From Actinomadura nitritigenes (lineage in GTDB: Bacteria > Actinomycetota > Actinomycetes > Streptosporangiales > Streptosporangiaceae): 64,000 nucleotides of DNA. The position numbers and the translations under genes are program-made. Shown one piece after another: positions 26,147 to 34,772 of this stretch (the stretch's first letter is position 1; every line of letters starts with the position of its first letter). Location: contig NZ_JAGEOK010000007.1 of the NCBI RefSeq assembly GCF_017573545.1, positions 62,001-126,000 on the forward strand, written 5' to 3'. Below the pieces are notes generated by a model. It was not told where the DNA came from and did not search any database. It saw nothing but the letters and a program-made list of their open reading frames with translations.

Positions 26147-28384
26147 GCTCTGCGCAGGGACGTCCTCGCGTCCTTCGTCGTGTTCCTGGTCGCGATCCCG
26201 CTGTCGCTGGGCATCGCGGTCGCCTCGGGCGCGCCGGTCGCCGCCGGGCTCGTCGCCGCCGTCGCCGGCGGTGTCGTCGCCGGGCTGGCCGGCGGGTCGC
26301 CGCTCCAGGTCAGCGGTCCGGCCGCCGGGCTGACCGTGCTGGTCGCCGACCTCATCGCGAGCTACGGCTGGCGGGCCACCTGCACGATCACCCTGCTCGC
26401 CGGGGTGCTGCAGGTGGTACTCGGCCTCAGCCGGGTGGCGCGCGTCGTGCTGGCCGTGTCGCCCGCCGTGGTGCACGGCATGCTCGCGGGCGTCGGCGCG
26501 GTGATCGTGCTGGCCCAGGTGCACGTCGTGCTGGGCGGCGGCCCGCAGGAGTCCGCCGTGGCGAACCTGCGGGAGTTGCCGGGGCAGCTGCTGCACCCGG
26601 CGCCGTACTCGGCGCTCGTCGGCGCGCTGACCGTGCTGGTGCTGCTGGGCTGGTCCCGGCTGCCGCGCGGGGGCCGGCTGCGCCTGGTCCCCGGTCCGCT
26701 GCCCGCCATCGCCGCCGCCACCGCCGCCGTGTGGGCGTTCGGATGGCCGGTCGACCGGGTGGACCTGCCGGGGTCCCTGCTGCACGGCTGGGGAGTCCCG
26801 GAGCTGCCGCACGGGTCACCGCACGGCGTGGCGGGCGCCGTCGTCTCGCTCGCGGTCGTGGCGGCCGTCGCGTCGCTGCTGTGCAGCGTGGCGGTCGACC
26901 GCGTCCGGCCCGCCGGCGTCCCGCCCACCGACCTCGACCGGGAACTGGCCGCGCAGGGCGCGGCGAACGCGGTGTCCGGGCTGTTCGGCGGCCTCCCGGT
27001 CGCGGGCGTGATCGTCCGCAGCACCGCCAACCTGGAGGCGGGCGCCCGGACCCGGCTGTCCACCGTCCTGCACGGGGTGTGGGTGCTGGTGCTCGCGGTG
27101 GCCTGCGGGCCCGTCATCGAGCGCGTCCCGCTGTCGGCGCTGTCGGCGCTGCTCGTGGTCCTCGGCATCCGCCTCGTGGACCCGGCGCGGATCCGCGACC
27201 TGCGCTCCCACCGGGAGGCGCCCGCCTACGCCGCCACGTTCGCCGGCGTGGTCCTGCTCGGCCTCGGCGAGGGCGTGCTGCTGGGCATCGCCGTCACGGC
27301 GGTGCTGGCGCTGCGGCGGCTGACCCGGCTCACCGTCCGGACCGAGCGGCTCCTCCCCGCGCCGGACGACGGGGACGTTCCGCCCCGCTGGCACGTGGTC
27401 GTGGAGGGGACACTGACCTTCCTCGGAGTACCGAAGGTGACGCGCGCGCTGCGGTCCGTTCCGGCGGGTGCGGGCGTCGACCTCGACCTGAACGTCGACT
27501 TCATGGACCATGCCGCCTTCGACGCCGTCCACCAGTGGCGGCTGGCGCACGAGCGCCAGGGAGGCAGGGTCGACATCGACGAGGTTCACGAGGGTTGGTA
27601 TGAAAGAGGGGTGACAGGTGATTTGTCTTCGCCGCGTAAGTCGTCCCCCCCAGCGCGCTGGTGGGCTCCATGGGCGAATCGGCAGCGACGCTCCGCGAGC
27701 GCCGTCGAGCCCCCGACCCCGACGTCCGTGCTGCTCGACGGCGTCCGCGAGTACCACGACAGCACCGCCGGGCTGGTCCGGCCGATCATGGCCGAGCTGG
27801 CGATGGAGCAGAAGCCGGAGCTCCTGTTCATCACCTGCGTGGACTCGCGCGTCGTGCCCAACATCATCACCGCCAGCGGGCCCGGTGACCTGTTCATCAA
27901 CCGGAACGTCGGCAACTTCGTCCCGCCGCACGACTCGGCCGTCCCGGACGACTCGGTGATGGCGACGGTGGAGTACGCGACCAACGTGCTGGACATCCGC
28001 ACGATCGCGGTCTGCGGGCACTCCAACTGCGGCGCGATGGCCGCGGTCATGGCGGGCGGCGCGGAGGTCGCGCACCTGGAGGGGCTGACCCGCTGGCTCG
28101 AGCTCGGCACGCCGACGCTGGAGCGCTTCCGCGCCGAGGAGGACCACGGCGACGACCCGCTGGCCCGGCTCAGCCAGATCAACGTGATGCAGCAGCTCGA
28201 CAACCTGCTCACCTACCCGTGGCTCCGGGAGCGCGCCGAGGCCGGCGAGCTGGAGCTCGTGGGGCTCTACTTCGACCTGAAGTCCGCGACGGTCAAGGTC
28301 CTCGATCGCGCCGCGGGGAAGTTCGCCACGATCCCGAACCACGTCCCGGAGTCGGCCTACCGGGACGCCGGCGGCCGGTCGTGA
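26120..28384 (+). CDS. SulP anion transporter fused to a beta-carbonic anhydrase
   Basis: 754 residues. The SulP transporter core, about ten helices, occupies residues 1-405 (PLSLGIAVASGAPVAAG, PLQVSGPAAGLTVLVADL). A degenerate STAS-like domain follows to about 495 (GTLTFLGVPKVTRALRSVP, VDLDLNVDFMDHAAFDAV). A basic linker leads to a beta-carbonic anhydrase domain near 535-750. That domain has zinc ligand Cys and catalytic Asp/Arg in FITCVDSRVVPN, the RNVGNFVPP loop, and His plus Cys ligands in VCGHSNCGAM. The fusion implies bicarbonate transport coupled to CO2/bicarbonate interconversion at the inner membrane face; related fusions are known in actinobacteria. The start is GTG at 26120. Confidence 0.92.
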   Translation: MTSKPLNASALRRDVLASFVVFLVAIPLSLGIAVASGAPVAAGLVAAVAGGVVAGLAGGSPLQVSGPAAGLTVLVADLIASYGWRATCTITLLAGVLQVVLGLSRVARVVLAVSPAVVHGMLAGVGAVIVLAQVHVVLGGGPQESAVANLRELPGQLLHPAPYSALVGALTVLVLLGWSRLPRGGRLRLVPGPLPAIAAATAAVWAFGWPVDRVDLPGSLLHGWGVPELPHGSPHGVAGAVVSLAVVAAVASLLCSVAVDRVRPAGVPPTDLDRELAAQGAANAVSGLFGGLPVAGVIVRSTANLEAGARTRLSTVLHGVWVLVLAVACGPVIERVPLSALSALLVVLGIRLVDPARIRDLRSHREAPAYAATFAGVVLLGLGEGVLLGIAVTAVLALRRLTRLTVRTERLLPAPDDGDVPPRWHVVVEGTLTFLGVPKVTRALRSVPAGAGVDLDLNVDFMDHAAFDAVHQWRLAHERQGGRVDIDEVHEGWYERGVTGDLSSPRKSSPPARWWAPWANRQRRSASAVEPPTPTSVLLDGVREYHDSTAGLVRPIMAELAMEQKPELLFITCVDSRVVPNIITASGPGDLFINRNVGNFVPPHDSAVPDDSVMATVEYATNVLDIRTIAVCGHSNCGAMAAVMAGGAEVAHLEGLTRWLELGTPTLERFRAEEDHGDDPLARLSQINVMQQLDNLLTYPWLRERAEAGELELVGLYFDLKSATVKVLDRAAGKFATIPNHVPESAYRDAGGRS

Positions 28385-28387
28385 CAC

Positions 28388-28425
28388 CGGAGGGTCTCCG
28401 GGGCCCGTGCCCTGGAGACCCTCCG
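28388..28425. terminator. Bidirectional terminator between convergent genes
   Basis: CGGAGGGTCTCC (28388-28399) pairs perfectly with GGAGACCCTCCG (28414-28425). The stem extends inward through GGGC/GCCC. It fills the 43-base gap between the SulP-CA stop and the end of the small membrane-protein gene. Confidence 0.75.
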
Positions 28426-28427
28426 TC

Positions 28428-28715
28428 TCACCGTCCGACCAGCTGCTCGCCGCGCATCCGGCCGTCGTCCTCCGGCCGGTCGGTTCCGATCACGGGGGCG
28501 GTGTTCCGCGGGGACCCGCGGTGGTGCAGGGCGCCCTCCTGCCGGGGGTCGCGGACGTACACTCCGGTCACCCGCCGCGCGGTGCGCGCGCCGAGGTTCG
28601 CCGGAGGCGTGAAAAGCGTGTCGCTGCGGCTGGCCCGCGCGAACACCGCGAGGTAGACCAGGGACCCCAGCGCCCCGGCGAGCACGAGGGTCACGAACAC
28701 GATGATGATGAACAT
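28428..28715 (-). CDS. Small membrane protein, unknown function
   Basis: 95 residues from MFIIIVFVTLVLAGALGSLV, a single N-terminal membrane helix ending YLAVFARASRSD. The charged cytoplasmic tail includes GVYVRDPRQEGALHHRG. The frame is open further upstream, but GAGAGGAGC just before the ATG at 28715 fixes the start. Family not recognised. It is convergent with the SulP-carbonic anhydrase gene and shares its terminator. Confidence 0.65.
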   Translation of the reverse strand: MFIIIVFVTLVLAGALGSLVYLAVFARASRSDTLFTPPANLGARTARRVTGVYVRDPRQEGALHHRGSPRNTAPVIGTDRPEDDGRMRGEQLVGR

Positions 28716-29159
28716 CAGCGCTCCTCTCCACGGGGCGGCCACCGCGCCCCGAGCCTCCGCCGACCCGGCGATCAGCTCTACCCATGACGTTAGGCGCGCT
28801 CTTTCAGGCCGTTTGTGTCGTGTGACCCGAAGCCATCGAGATTCACGCCACTCGGCTCCGGTGCGAGGTTCCCTGCACATCTCAGCCCCGTAGGCCCCGG
28901 ACGCCCGTGTGGACGCCGGCTACGACCTCGGGGAGGGGACGAACGACACTCAGGTGGCGATGGTCCCGTCCTGCCCGACGGATCGGTCGGCGACCTCTAC
29001 GAGATCGGCGACACCGGCGGCATCGTCTTCACCCGCTTCACCCTGCCCTGGCCGGCGCCCTGACCATGCCGTTCGACCTCCGCCGAAACCGCCATTGACC
29101 TGGACTTTCGGCAACACCTGCGCGGTTTCGGCGGAGGCGCGCCGGGGAGCCCGGCATTT
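28716..29159. other. Gap with a possible gene remnant
   Basis: 444 bases without a complete gene. On the plus strand, 28955-29063 translates to a protein-like tail (SVGDLYEIGDTGGIVFTRF, then TLPWPAP and stop) with G/C-biased third positions. I see no start or upstream domain. It may be the 3' remnant of a decayed gene. The inverted repeat at 29077-29137 follows directly. Confidence 0.3.
29077..29137. repeat. 16-bp perfect inverted repeat
   Basis: CCTCCGCCGAAACCGC (29077-29092) and GCGGTTTCGGCGGAGG (29122-29137) enclose 29 bases. It ends 22 bases before the ATG of the secreted cupredoxin-like gene. It could be a terminator for the upstream remnant, an operator, or an end-pair of a small mobile repeat. 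The sequence does not decide. Confidence 0.6.
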
Positions 29160-29987
29160 ATGAACAAAACCACCATTTCGACCGCCACCGGCGCCGTCCT
29201 CCTGACCGCCGGCGCCCTGCTCCCGGTCACGGCCGCGAACGCGACAACGGCCCCGAGCCCCGGCGGCTCGCCACCGACCAGCCCCACCGGCAGCCCGGGA
29301 ACCGAGAGCCCGACGAGCCCGGGCACGGAAAGCCCGACGAGCCCGGGCGGAAGCCCCACGAGTCCGACTGGAAGCCCGACGAGCCCGACCGGAAGCCCGA
29401 TGAGTCCGACCGGCAGCCCGACCGGCAGCCCGACCAGCCCGGGCGGCGGCGCGCAGCCGAAGCCCGCGACCGTGACGGTCACCGAGCAGGACAACTCGCT
29501 GAAGCTGTCCAAGAACACCTTCACGGCGGGGCCCTACGTCTTCATCGTGAAGAACGAGGGCGGCAGGGAGCACGCCCTGGCCATCTCCGGGCCGGGCCTC
29601 ACCACGCCGAAGCAGACCCCGGGCATCTCGCCCGGCACCCAGGCCAAGCTGCACGTCTCGCTGCAACCCGGCACGTACCAGCTCTGGTCGCCGAGCGACA
29701 ACGACCGCGCCATGGGCCTGCAGACCAAGATCACCGTCTCGGGCACCGGCGGCGGCGTCCCGCCCGCGAGTCCCACCCCGACCGGCAGCCCGACCGAGAG
29801 CCCCACGGGCAGCCCCACGGAGAGCCCGACGGGCAGTCCCACCGAGAGCCCGACGGGCAGTCCCACCGAGAGCCCCACCGAGAGCCCGACGGGCAGCCCG
29901 ACCGGGAGCCCGCCGGAGAGCCCGCCGGAGAGCCCGACCGGCGCCCCGACGGGCAGCCCGACCGGCACCGGCACCCCCGGCGGCTGA
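29160..29987 (+). CDS. Secreted cupredoxin-like protein between two Ser-Pro-Thr repeat arms
   Basis: 275 residues. A signal peptide (MNKTTISTATGAVLLTAGAL, likely cut after ANA near residue 28) precedes a 70-residue repeat arm of TSPTGSP/ESPTSPG units. A compact beta domain of about 100 residues follows (LKLSKNTFTAGPYVFIVKN, HALAISGPG, LQPGTYQLWSP, RAMGLQTKITV). A second repeat arm, nearly pure GSPTESPT, reaches the C-terminus. The domain resembles the cupredoxin-like fold, but the usual copper Cys is missing; one His and one Met occupy similar places. No sortase motif or C-terminal helix is seen. No cysteine is present at all. Probably exported and wall-associated. Confidence 0.75.
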   Translation: MNKTTISTATGAVLLTAGALLPVTAANATTAPSPGGSPPTSPTGSPGTESPTSPGTESPTSPGGSPTSPTGSPTSPTGSPMSPTGSPTGSPTSPGGGAQPKPATVTVTEQDNSLKLSKNTFTAGPYVFIVKNEGGREHALAISGPGLTTPKQTPGISPGTQAKLHVSLQPGTYQLWSPSDNDRAMGLQTKITVSGTGGGVPPASPTPTGSPTESPTGSPTESPTGSPTESPTGSPTESPTESPTGSPTGSPPESPPESPTGAPTGSPTGTGTPGG

Positions 29988-30085
29988 GCCCGCCCGGCGT
30001 TCGCTCGTGGCGTGCCGCCCTCGTCCAACGGCGCATGAGGGCGGCACGCCACAACCCCACGCCCGTCCCGGCCGCGCGGACGCCT

Positions 30086-30418
30086 TCAGCCTTCCGGGTA
30101 GAAGAGGAAGAGGGTGCAGCCCGTGGTCGTCTGCGGGACGTGCGAGGAGCCGGCGGGAGCGTGGATGAACGAGCCGGCGGGGTAGTCCCGGTCGCCGTCG
30201 TTGAAGACGCCCGACACCACGAAGACCTCCTCGGGTCCCGGTTCGTGGACGTCCACGCCCTCCCAGCCCGTGTTCGGGTCCATCTCCAGCACGAAGGCCT
30301 TCGCACCGGAGTCCCCGTTCCACAGCGGCCGCAGCCGGATCCCCGGGAACAGCTCGCGGACCGGGGCGTCCCGAACGGACGACCACGCGTAACCGGCCGT
30401 GTTCTGCTCTGTCGTCAT
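30086..30418 (-). CDS. Single-domain cupin protein
   Basis: 110 residues. The cupin motif 1 region reads WEGVDVHEPGPEEVFVVSG and motif 2 reads PAGSFIHAPAGSSHVPQTTTG, giving His/Glu and His metal-ligand candidates. This places it near anti-sigma ChrR-like or small oxygen-binding cupins. The substrate is unknown. It is divergent from a GlxA-type AraC regulator with only 53 bases between start codons, so that regulator is the likely controller. Confidence 0.85.
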   Translation of the reverse strand: MTTEQNTAGYAWSSVRDAPVRELFPGIRLRPLWNGDSGAKAFVLEMDPNTGWEGVDVHEPGPEEVFVVSGVFNDGDRDYPAGSFIHAPAGSSHVPQTTTGCTLFLFYPEG

Positions 30419-30455
30419 GGCCCCAGCCTCGCGAACGCGCCACCGCCCCGCCGAG

Positions 30456-30469
30456 TGTCTGAATAGACA
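30456..30469. promoter_or_regulatory. Small dyad between the cupin and AraC genes
   Basis: TGTCT-GAAT-AGACA, a perfect 5-4-5 dyad in the 53-base divergent gap. It is placed to act on both promoters. A short dyad like this can arise by chance. Confidence 0.3.
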
Positions 30470-30471
30470 TC

Positions 30472-31458
30472 ATGCGGTACTTTCACGCCATGCACCGCGT
30501 GACCGCGCTCGTCCGCCCGCCGCAGTCGACCTTCGAGCTCGGCTGCGCGGCCCAGGTGTTCGGGATCGAGCGGGCGGAGCTCCCGGCCAGGTACGCCTTC
30601 GGCGTGTGCACCGAACACCCCGGGCCCCTCGCCACGCTCGCCGGGTACGACATGGTGGTGACCGACGGCCTGGACGCCCTCGACCGGGCGGAGACGGTGA
30701 TCGTCCCGGGCTGGCTGCCCACCGCGGAGCCGCCCTCCCCCGCCGTCGTGGAAGCCCTGCGCCGCGCGCACGCCCGCGGCGCCCGCGTCGTCAGCATCTG
30801 CTCGGGCGCCTTCGCGCTGGCGCACGCCGGCCTCCTGGACGGCCGCCGTGCCACCACCCACTGGGCGCAGGCCGGCGAGTTCGCCGAGCGCTTCCCCGAC
30901 GTCGAACTCGACCCGGACGTCCTCTACGTCGACCACGGCGACGTCGCCACCAGCGCCGGGGCGGGCGCGGGCTTCGACCTGTGCATGCACCTGCTCCGCA
31001 CCGACCAGGGCGCCCGGTACGCCGCCCATGTCGCACGGACCATGGTCATGCCGCCCCACCGCGAGGGCGGCCAGTTGCAGTACTCGGCGCCGCCCCGTCC
31101 CTCCCACATCGACGGCACGCTCGCACCGCTGCTGGAGTGGGTCACCGCACGTCTCGGCGAACCCGTGTCGATCGAGGACATGGCCGCGCACGCGGGCGTC
31201 TCGCCCCGGACCCTCACCCGCCGGTTCGCCGACCAGCTCGGCACCAGCCCGGGCCGGTGGTTGCTCGCCCAGCGGATCGCCGCGGCCCAGGACCTGCTGG
31301 AGTCGTCCGACCTCCCGCTGGACGCCATCGCCCGCCGCGTGGGCCTCTCGTCGGCCACCAACCTCCGCCGCCGCTTCGTCAACGCCCTCGCCACGACCCC
31401 GGGCGCCTACCGCCGCTCGTTCCGGAGCCCCTCGGCGCCCACCGGGCCGCCCGGCTGA
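30472..31458 (+). CDS. GlxA-type AraC family regulator
   Basis: 328 residues. The N-terminal DJ-1/PfpI-like domain (AAQVFGIERAELPARYAFGV; VVSICSGAFALAHAGLLDGR, nucleophile-elbow Cys) covers about 8-190. The C-terminal AraC pair of HTHs lies near 220-320 (EDMAAHAGVSPRTLTRRFAD and LDAIARRVGLSSATNLRRRF). Such regulators are usually activators sensing small nitrogenous ligands. The ATG at 30472 is used, but the Met at 30490 (MHRVTALVRPPQ) fits the family start better. The cupin gene is the likely target. Confidence 0.9.
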   Translation: MRYFHAMHRVTALVRPPQSTFELGCAAQVFGIERAELPARYAFGVCTEHPGPLATLAGYDMVVTDGLDALDRAETVIVPGWLPTAEPPSPAVVEALRRAHARGARVVSICSGAFALAHAGLLDGRRATTHWAQAGEFAERFPDVELDPDVLYVDHGDVATSAGAGAGFDLCMHLLRTDQGARYAAHVARTMVMPPHREGGQLQYSAPPRPSHIDGTLAPLLEWVTARLGEPVSIEDMAAHAGVSPRTLTRRFADQLGTSPGRWLLAQRIAAAQDLLESSDLPLDAIARRVGLSSATNLRRRFVNALATTPGAYRRSFRSPSAPTGPPG

Positions 31459-31597
31459 ACGACCCGGCATGCGTGCCGGTGGCTTCGCCTTCCGGAGGTC
31501 TTCGCTTCGGATGGCGGCGGCGATGAGTCGGACGGCACCGCCCCCGCAGGGCGCCACGGCCCGTACCGCGACGGTCACCGAGGTGGTCGGAAGGGAA

Positions 31598-31988
31598 GGC
31601 GGACGAGTCGGCCTGTAAGCCGGGTTCTGTGCCCGCCCCGGAGGGCGGGTGACGGCCATCCATCTCGGACCGCCGTTGCCGGCGGCCTCCAGCGGTCTAC
31701 CCGCAGGCTCGGGCGGGCCGCCCTCAGGCACCTGCGCGGGGCCGAAGCCCCTTCTTGACCTTGCTCCGGGTGGGGTTTACCGAGCCGCCCACGTCACCGT
31801 GGGCGCTGGTGAGCTCTTACCTCGCCGTTTCACCCTTACCACCGGCGAACCGGTGGCGGTCTGTTTTCTGTGGCACTGTCCCGCGGGTCACCCCGGGTCG
31901 GCGTTACCGACCACCCTGCCCTGTGGAGCCCGGACTTTCCTCGACGGGGATCGCTCCCCGACGCGGCCGTCCGGCCGGCTCGTCCGCC
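31598..31988 (-). ncRNA. rnpB: RNase P RNA, bacterial class A
   Basis: Catalytic RNA that trims tRNA 5' ends. On the minus strand the conserved class A blocks appear in order: GGGGAAAGTCCGGGCTCCAC-like CR-I (GAGGAAAGTCCGGGCTCCAC), ACAGTGCCACAGAAAACAGA, GGTAAGGGTGAAACGG, GGTAAACCCCACCCGGAGCA, GATGGATGGCCGTC and finally CAGAACCCGGCTTACAGGCC near the 3' end. I set the ends by the P1 helix: GGCGGACGAG (5', 31988-31979) pairs with CTCGTCCGCC (3', 31607-31598). That gives about 391 nt. It lies just downstream of the RNase H gene on the same strand. Confidence 0.96.
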
Positions 31989-32012
31989 GTACAGAGAACT
32001 GTAGCGGGTCGG

Positions 32013-33104
32013 TCAGTGTTCCAGGTGATGAGCGTCGTTGAAGGACCGGAGGCTGGCCGGGCCGTCGGCGTACCAGTCGATCGCGGTGAGGGACGCGACG
32101 TCCAGGTGCATCCGGTAGAGCGACTTCATCGGGGCGCCGAGCGCGTCCTTGACCAGCAGCTTGATCGGCGTGACGTGCGAGACGACCAGGACCGTCTGCT
32201 GCCGGTTGCGGACCTTCAGCTTGTCCAGTGCGGTGCGGACGCGGCGGGAGACCTGCGCGAAGCTCTCGCCGCCGGGCGGCGCGGCCTCCGGGTCGGCGAG
32301 CCACGCCTTCATCTCGGCCGGCCAGCCCTTGCCGGCCTCGGCGAACGTGAGGCCCTCCCAGTCGCCGAAGGCGGTCTCGCGGAAGCCGTCCTCGACCCGG
32401 ACGTCCAGGCCGGTGACGGCGGCGACCTCGGCGGCGGTGTCGCGGCACCGCGACAGGGGCGAGGTGACGATCGCGTCGAGCCCGCGGTCCTTGAGGGCGA
32501 GGGCGGCGGCGCGGGCCTGGGTCAGGCCCAGGGTCGTCAGCGGGACGTCGTTCGTCCCGGCGAAGCGCTTCTCGGCGGACAGGGGCGTCTCGCCGTGGCG
32601 GAGCAGGATCGTCCGGGTGGGGGTGGAGGACACCGGCGGCGGCCCGGGCGCCTCCTCCCGCGGGGGCTCCTCGATGGTGCGCGACCACCGCTCGCCGCGG
32701 GCCGCGGCGTCCATCGCCTCGTTGGCGAGCCGGTCGGCGTGCGCGTTGCGGTTGCGCGGGATCCACCCGTAGGAGACGGAGCCGAGGCCCTCGGCGACCT
32801 CGCGGGCGCGCAGGGCGAGGGGGATCATGTCCGGGTGCTTGATCTTCCAGCGGCCGGACATCTGCTCCACGACGAGCTTGGAGTCCATCCGCACCTCGAC
32901 CCGCGCGGACGGGTCGATGCCCGCCGCGGCCGTCAGCCCGGCGATCAGCCCCCGGTACTCGGCGACGTTGTTGGTGGCCATGCCGATCGACTCGGCGACC
33001 TCCGCCAGCACCTCGCCGGTCAGCGCGTCGCGGACGAGGGCGCCGTACCCGGCCGGGCCCGGGTTGCCCCGGGACCCGCCGTCCGCCTCGACGATCAGCT
33101 TCAC
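32013..33104 (-). CDS. Bifunctional RNase H / acid phosphatase
   Basis: 363 residues, the fusion best known from mycobacteria (Rv2228c type). The RNase HI domain (1-130) has the DEDD carboxylates in VEADGGSRGNPG, VAEYRGL, VRMDSKLVVEQ and NAHADRLANEA. The histidine-phosphatase domain (about 165-355) has LLRHGETPLS, the middle ETAFGDWEGLTF and the second His in VVSHVTPIK. In characterised relatives the C-terminal half hydrolyses alpha-ribazole phosphate or similar esters and RNase H removes RNA-DNA hybrids. I place the start at the GTG (VKLIVEADGG) that overlaps the upstream stop by 4 bases. Confidence 0.93.
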   Translation of the reverse strand: MKLIVEADGGSRGNPGPAGYGALVRDALTGEVLAEVAESIGMATNNVAEYRGLIAGLTAAAGIDPSARVEVRMDSKLVVEQMSGRWKIKHPDMIPLALRAREVAEGLGSVSYGWIPRNRNAHADRLANEAMDAAARGERWSRTIEEPPREEAPGPPPVSSTPTRTILLRHGETPLSAEKRFAGTNDVPLTTLGLTQARAAALALKDRGLDAIVTSPLSRCRDTAAEVAAVTGLDVRVEDGFRETAFGDWEGLTFAEAGKGWPAEMKAWLADPEAAPPGGESFAQVSRRVRTALDKLKVRNRQQTVLVVSHVTPIKLLVKDALGAPMKSLYRMHLDVASLTAIDWYADGPASLRSFNDAHHLEH

Positions 33105-33844
33105 AGGCCCGACTCGGGGGTGCGGACGAGGATGCGCCGGCACTCCTCGCAGCGGACGACCTCGTCCGCGGCGGCGGCCCGGATCCGGTTCAGGTCGACG
33201 GTGTTGAGCGCCAGGTGGCAGCCCTGGCAGGCGCCGCGGAACAGCTTCGCCGCGCCGACGCCGCCGAACTGGCCCCGCAGCTTCTCGTAGAGGCCGAGCA
33301 GGTCGTCGGGGACGTCCTTGGCGACGGCGGTGCGGGCGGCGCCGGTCGTGCCGTTCTCCTCGTCGATCTCCTTCAGGGTGGCGTCGCGGCGCGCGACGAC
33401 CGCGGCGAGCTCCTCCTGCGCCGCGGTCCGGTCGGCGCGCAGCGCGGCGACGCGCCCGTCGGCCTCCTCGATCCGCTCCATGATCTCCAGCACGACCTCC
33501 TCGAGGTCGGACTGGCGGCGGTGCAGCGACTCGATCTCGGCCTGCAGGCCGCTGAGGTCCCTGGCGGAGGTGACCTGGCCCGAGTCGAGCCGCTTCTGGT
33601 CCCGCTCGGCGCGGCTGCGGACCTGGTCGACGTCCTGCTCGGCCTTCTTCTGCTCCCGCGCCAGGTCGCCGGCGTCGGTCTCGGCCGCGACGATCGCGTC
33701 CCGCAGTTCGGCGAGCCGGCCCTCCAGCCGTTCGATCTCGGCCAGCTCGGGCAGCGTCCGGCGGCGGTGCGCGAGGCGGTCCAGCGAGCTGTCCAGGTCC
33801 TGCAGGTCGATCAGGCGAAGCTGGGCTTGCGGTGCGGCTTTCAC
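33101..33844 (-). CDS. Coiled-coil protein with C4 zinc ribbon
   Basis: 247 residues of the Rv2229c/DUF164 type. A long coiled coil spans about 10-180 (LAEIERLEGRLAELRDAIVA; DLEEVVLEIMERIEEADGRV), then a C-terminal zinc ribbon with CQGC near residue 206 and CEEC near 232. The family is conserved next to Nif3-like and RNase H genes, as here, and may bind nucleic acid, but its role is unproven. GTG start at 33844 overlaps the Nif3-like stop; its own stop overlaps the RNase H gene. Confidence 0.9.
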   Translation of the reverse strand: MKAAPQAQLRLIDLQDLDSSLDRLAHRRRTLPELAEIERLEGRLAELRDAIVAAETDAGDLAREQKKAEQDVDQVRSRAERDQKRLDSGQVTSARDLSGLQAEIESLHRRQSDLEEVVLEIMERIEEADGRVAALRADRTAAQEELAAVVARRDATLKEIDEENGTTGAARTAVAKDVPDDLLGLYEKLRGQFGGVGAAKLFRGACQGCHLALNTVDLNRIRAAAADEVVRCEECRRILVRTPESGL

Positions 33845-34662
33845 TGTTCTCCTTCTTCGTGAAGGCTCCACGCGTCGGTGACGAGCGTGGACACCCGGGT
33901 CTCCAACTTGCCCGCTTCGGGTGCGGCGGCGGCCAGGCGCCGCGCGGCGTCGGCCAGCCAGGGGTGCTCGGTCGCCCAGTGCGCCGCGTCGACCAGCGCC
34001 GGGCCGCCGTGCTCGGCGAACTCCGACGCGGGATGGTGCCGCAGGTCGGCGGTGAGGTAGACGTCGACGCCCGCCGCGCGGACGGTGTCGAGGAGGGAGT
34101 CGCCGGCGCCGCCGCAGACCGCGACGGTGCGGACGGCGCGGTCCGGGTCGCCCGCGGCCCGCAGCCCCCACGCCGTGGACGGCAGCCCGGCCGCGGCCCG
34201 CCGGGTGAACTCCCGCAGCGTGACCGGGCCGTCCAGCTCCCCGATCCGGCCGAGGCCGCGGCGCGGATCGTCGGCGGCCGGGACGATCGGGCGCAGTTCC
34301 CCGGTGAGCCCGACGGCCCGCGCCAGCGCGTCCGAGACCCCCGGATCGGCGACGTCGGCGTTGGTGTGCGCGGTGTGCAGCGCGACCCCGTTGACGATCA
34401 TCCGGTGGATCAGCCGGCCCTTCGGCGTCGTCGCGGCCACCGAGTGCACCCCGCGCAGCAGCAGCGGATGGTGCGTGACCACCAGGTCGGCGCCCCACTC
34501 CAGCGCCTCGTCGATCACCGCGGCGACCGGGTCGACCGCCAGCAGCACCCGCCCGACCTCCTGGTCGGGGTCGCCGCAGACCAGGCCGACGGCGTCCCAG
34601 GACTCCGCCCACGACGGCGGGTAGAGCTCTTCGAGAGCCGCGATGACATGGGATAGGCGCAC
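33841..34662 (-). CDS. Nif3-like dinuclear metal protein
   Basis: 273 residues. The family His/Glu metal ligands show in ADLVVTHHPLLLRGVHSV and TAHTNADVA near the N-terminus, and LTADLRHHPASEFAEHG plus DAAHWATEHPWL near the C-terminus. The inserted domain lies between. Members often act as GTP cyclohydrolase I type 2-like or unknown metal hydrolases. The GTG at 34662 (VRLSHVIAALEELYPP) matches the family start, while the further upstream open frame is low-complexity. First gene of a three-gene, overlapped operon. Confidence 0.92.
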   Translation of the reverse strand: MRLSHVIAALEELYPPSWAESWDAVGLVCGDPDQEVGRVLLAVDPVAAVIDEALEWGADLVVTHHPLLLRGVHSVAATTPKGRLIHRMIVNGVALHTAHTNADVADPGVSDALARAVGLTGELRPIVPAADDPRRGLGRIGELDGPVTLREFTRRAAAGLPSTAWGLRAAGDPDRAVRTVAVCGGAGDSLLDTVRAAGVDVYLTADLRHHPASEFAEHGGPALVDAAHWATEHPWLADAARRLAAAAPEAGKLETRVSTLVTDAWSLHEEGEQ

Positions 34663-34772
34663 GTCCCGCAGGCTACCGCGCCGAGCCGCTCCCAACGAGC
34701 CACCGAGCGTCACCGGAGGGCTCCGCGGTCTGAAACGATGGGCCGGGGAACGTCCGCAGAAGGGAGAGCGCC

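Noticed and set aside
29760..29985. CRISPR-like repeated DNA
   Set aside because: The repeats are coding triplets for GSPTESPT with no unique spacers; they are protein repeats.
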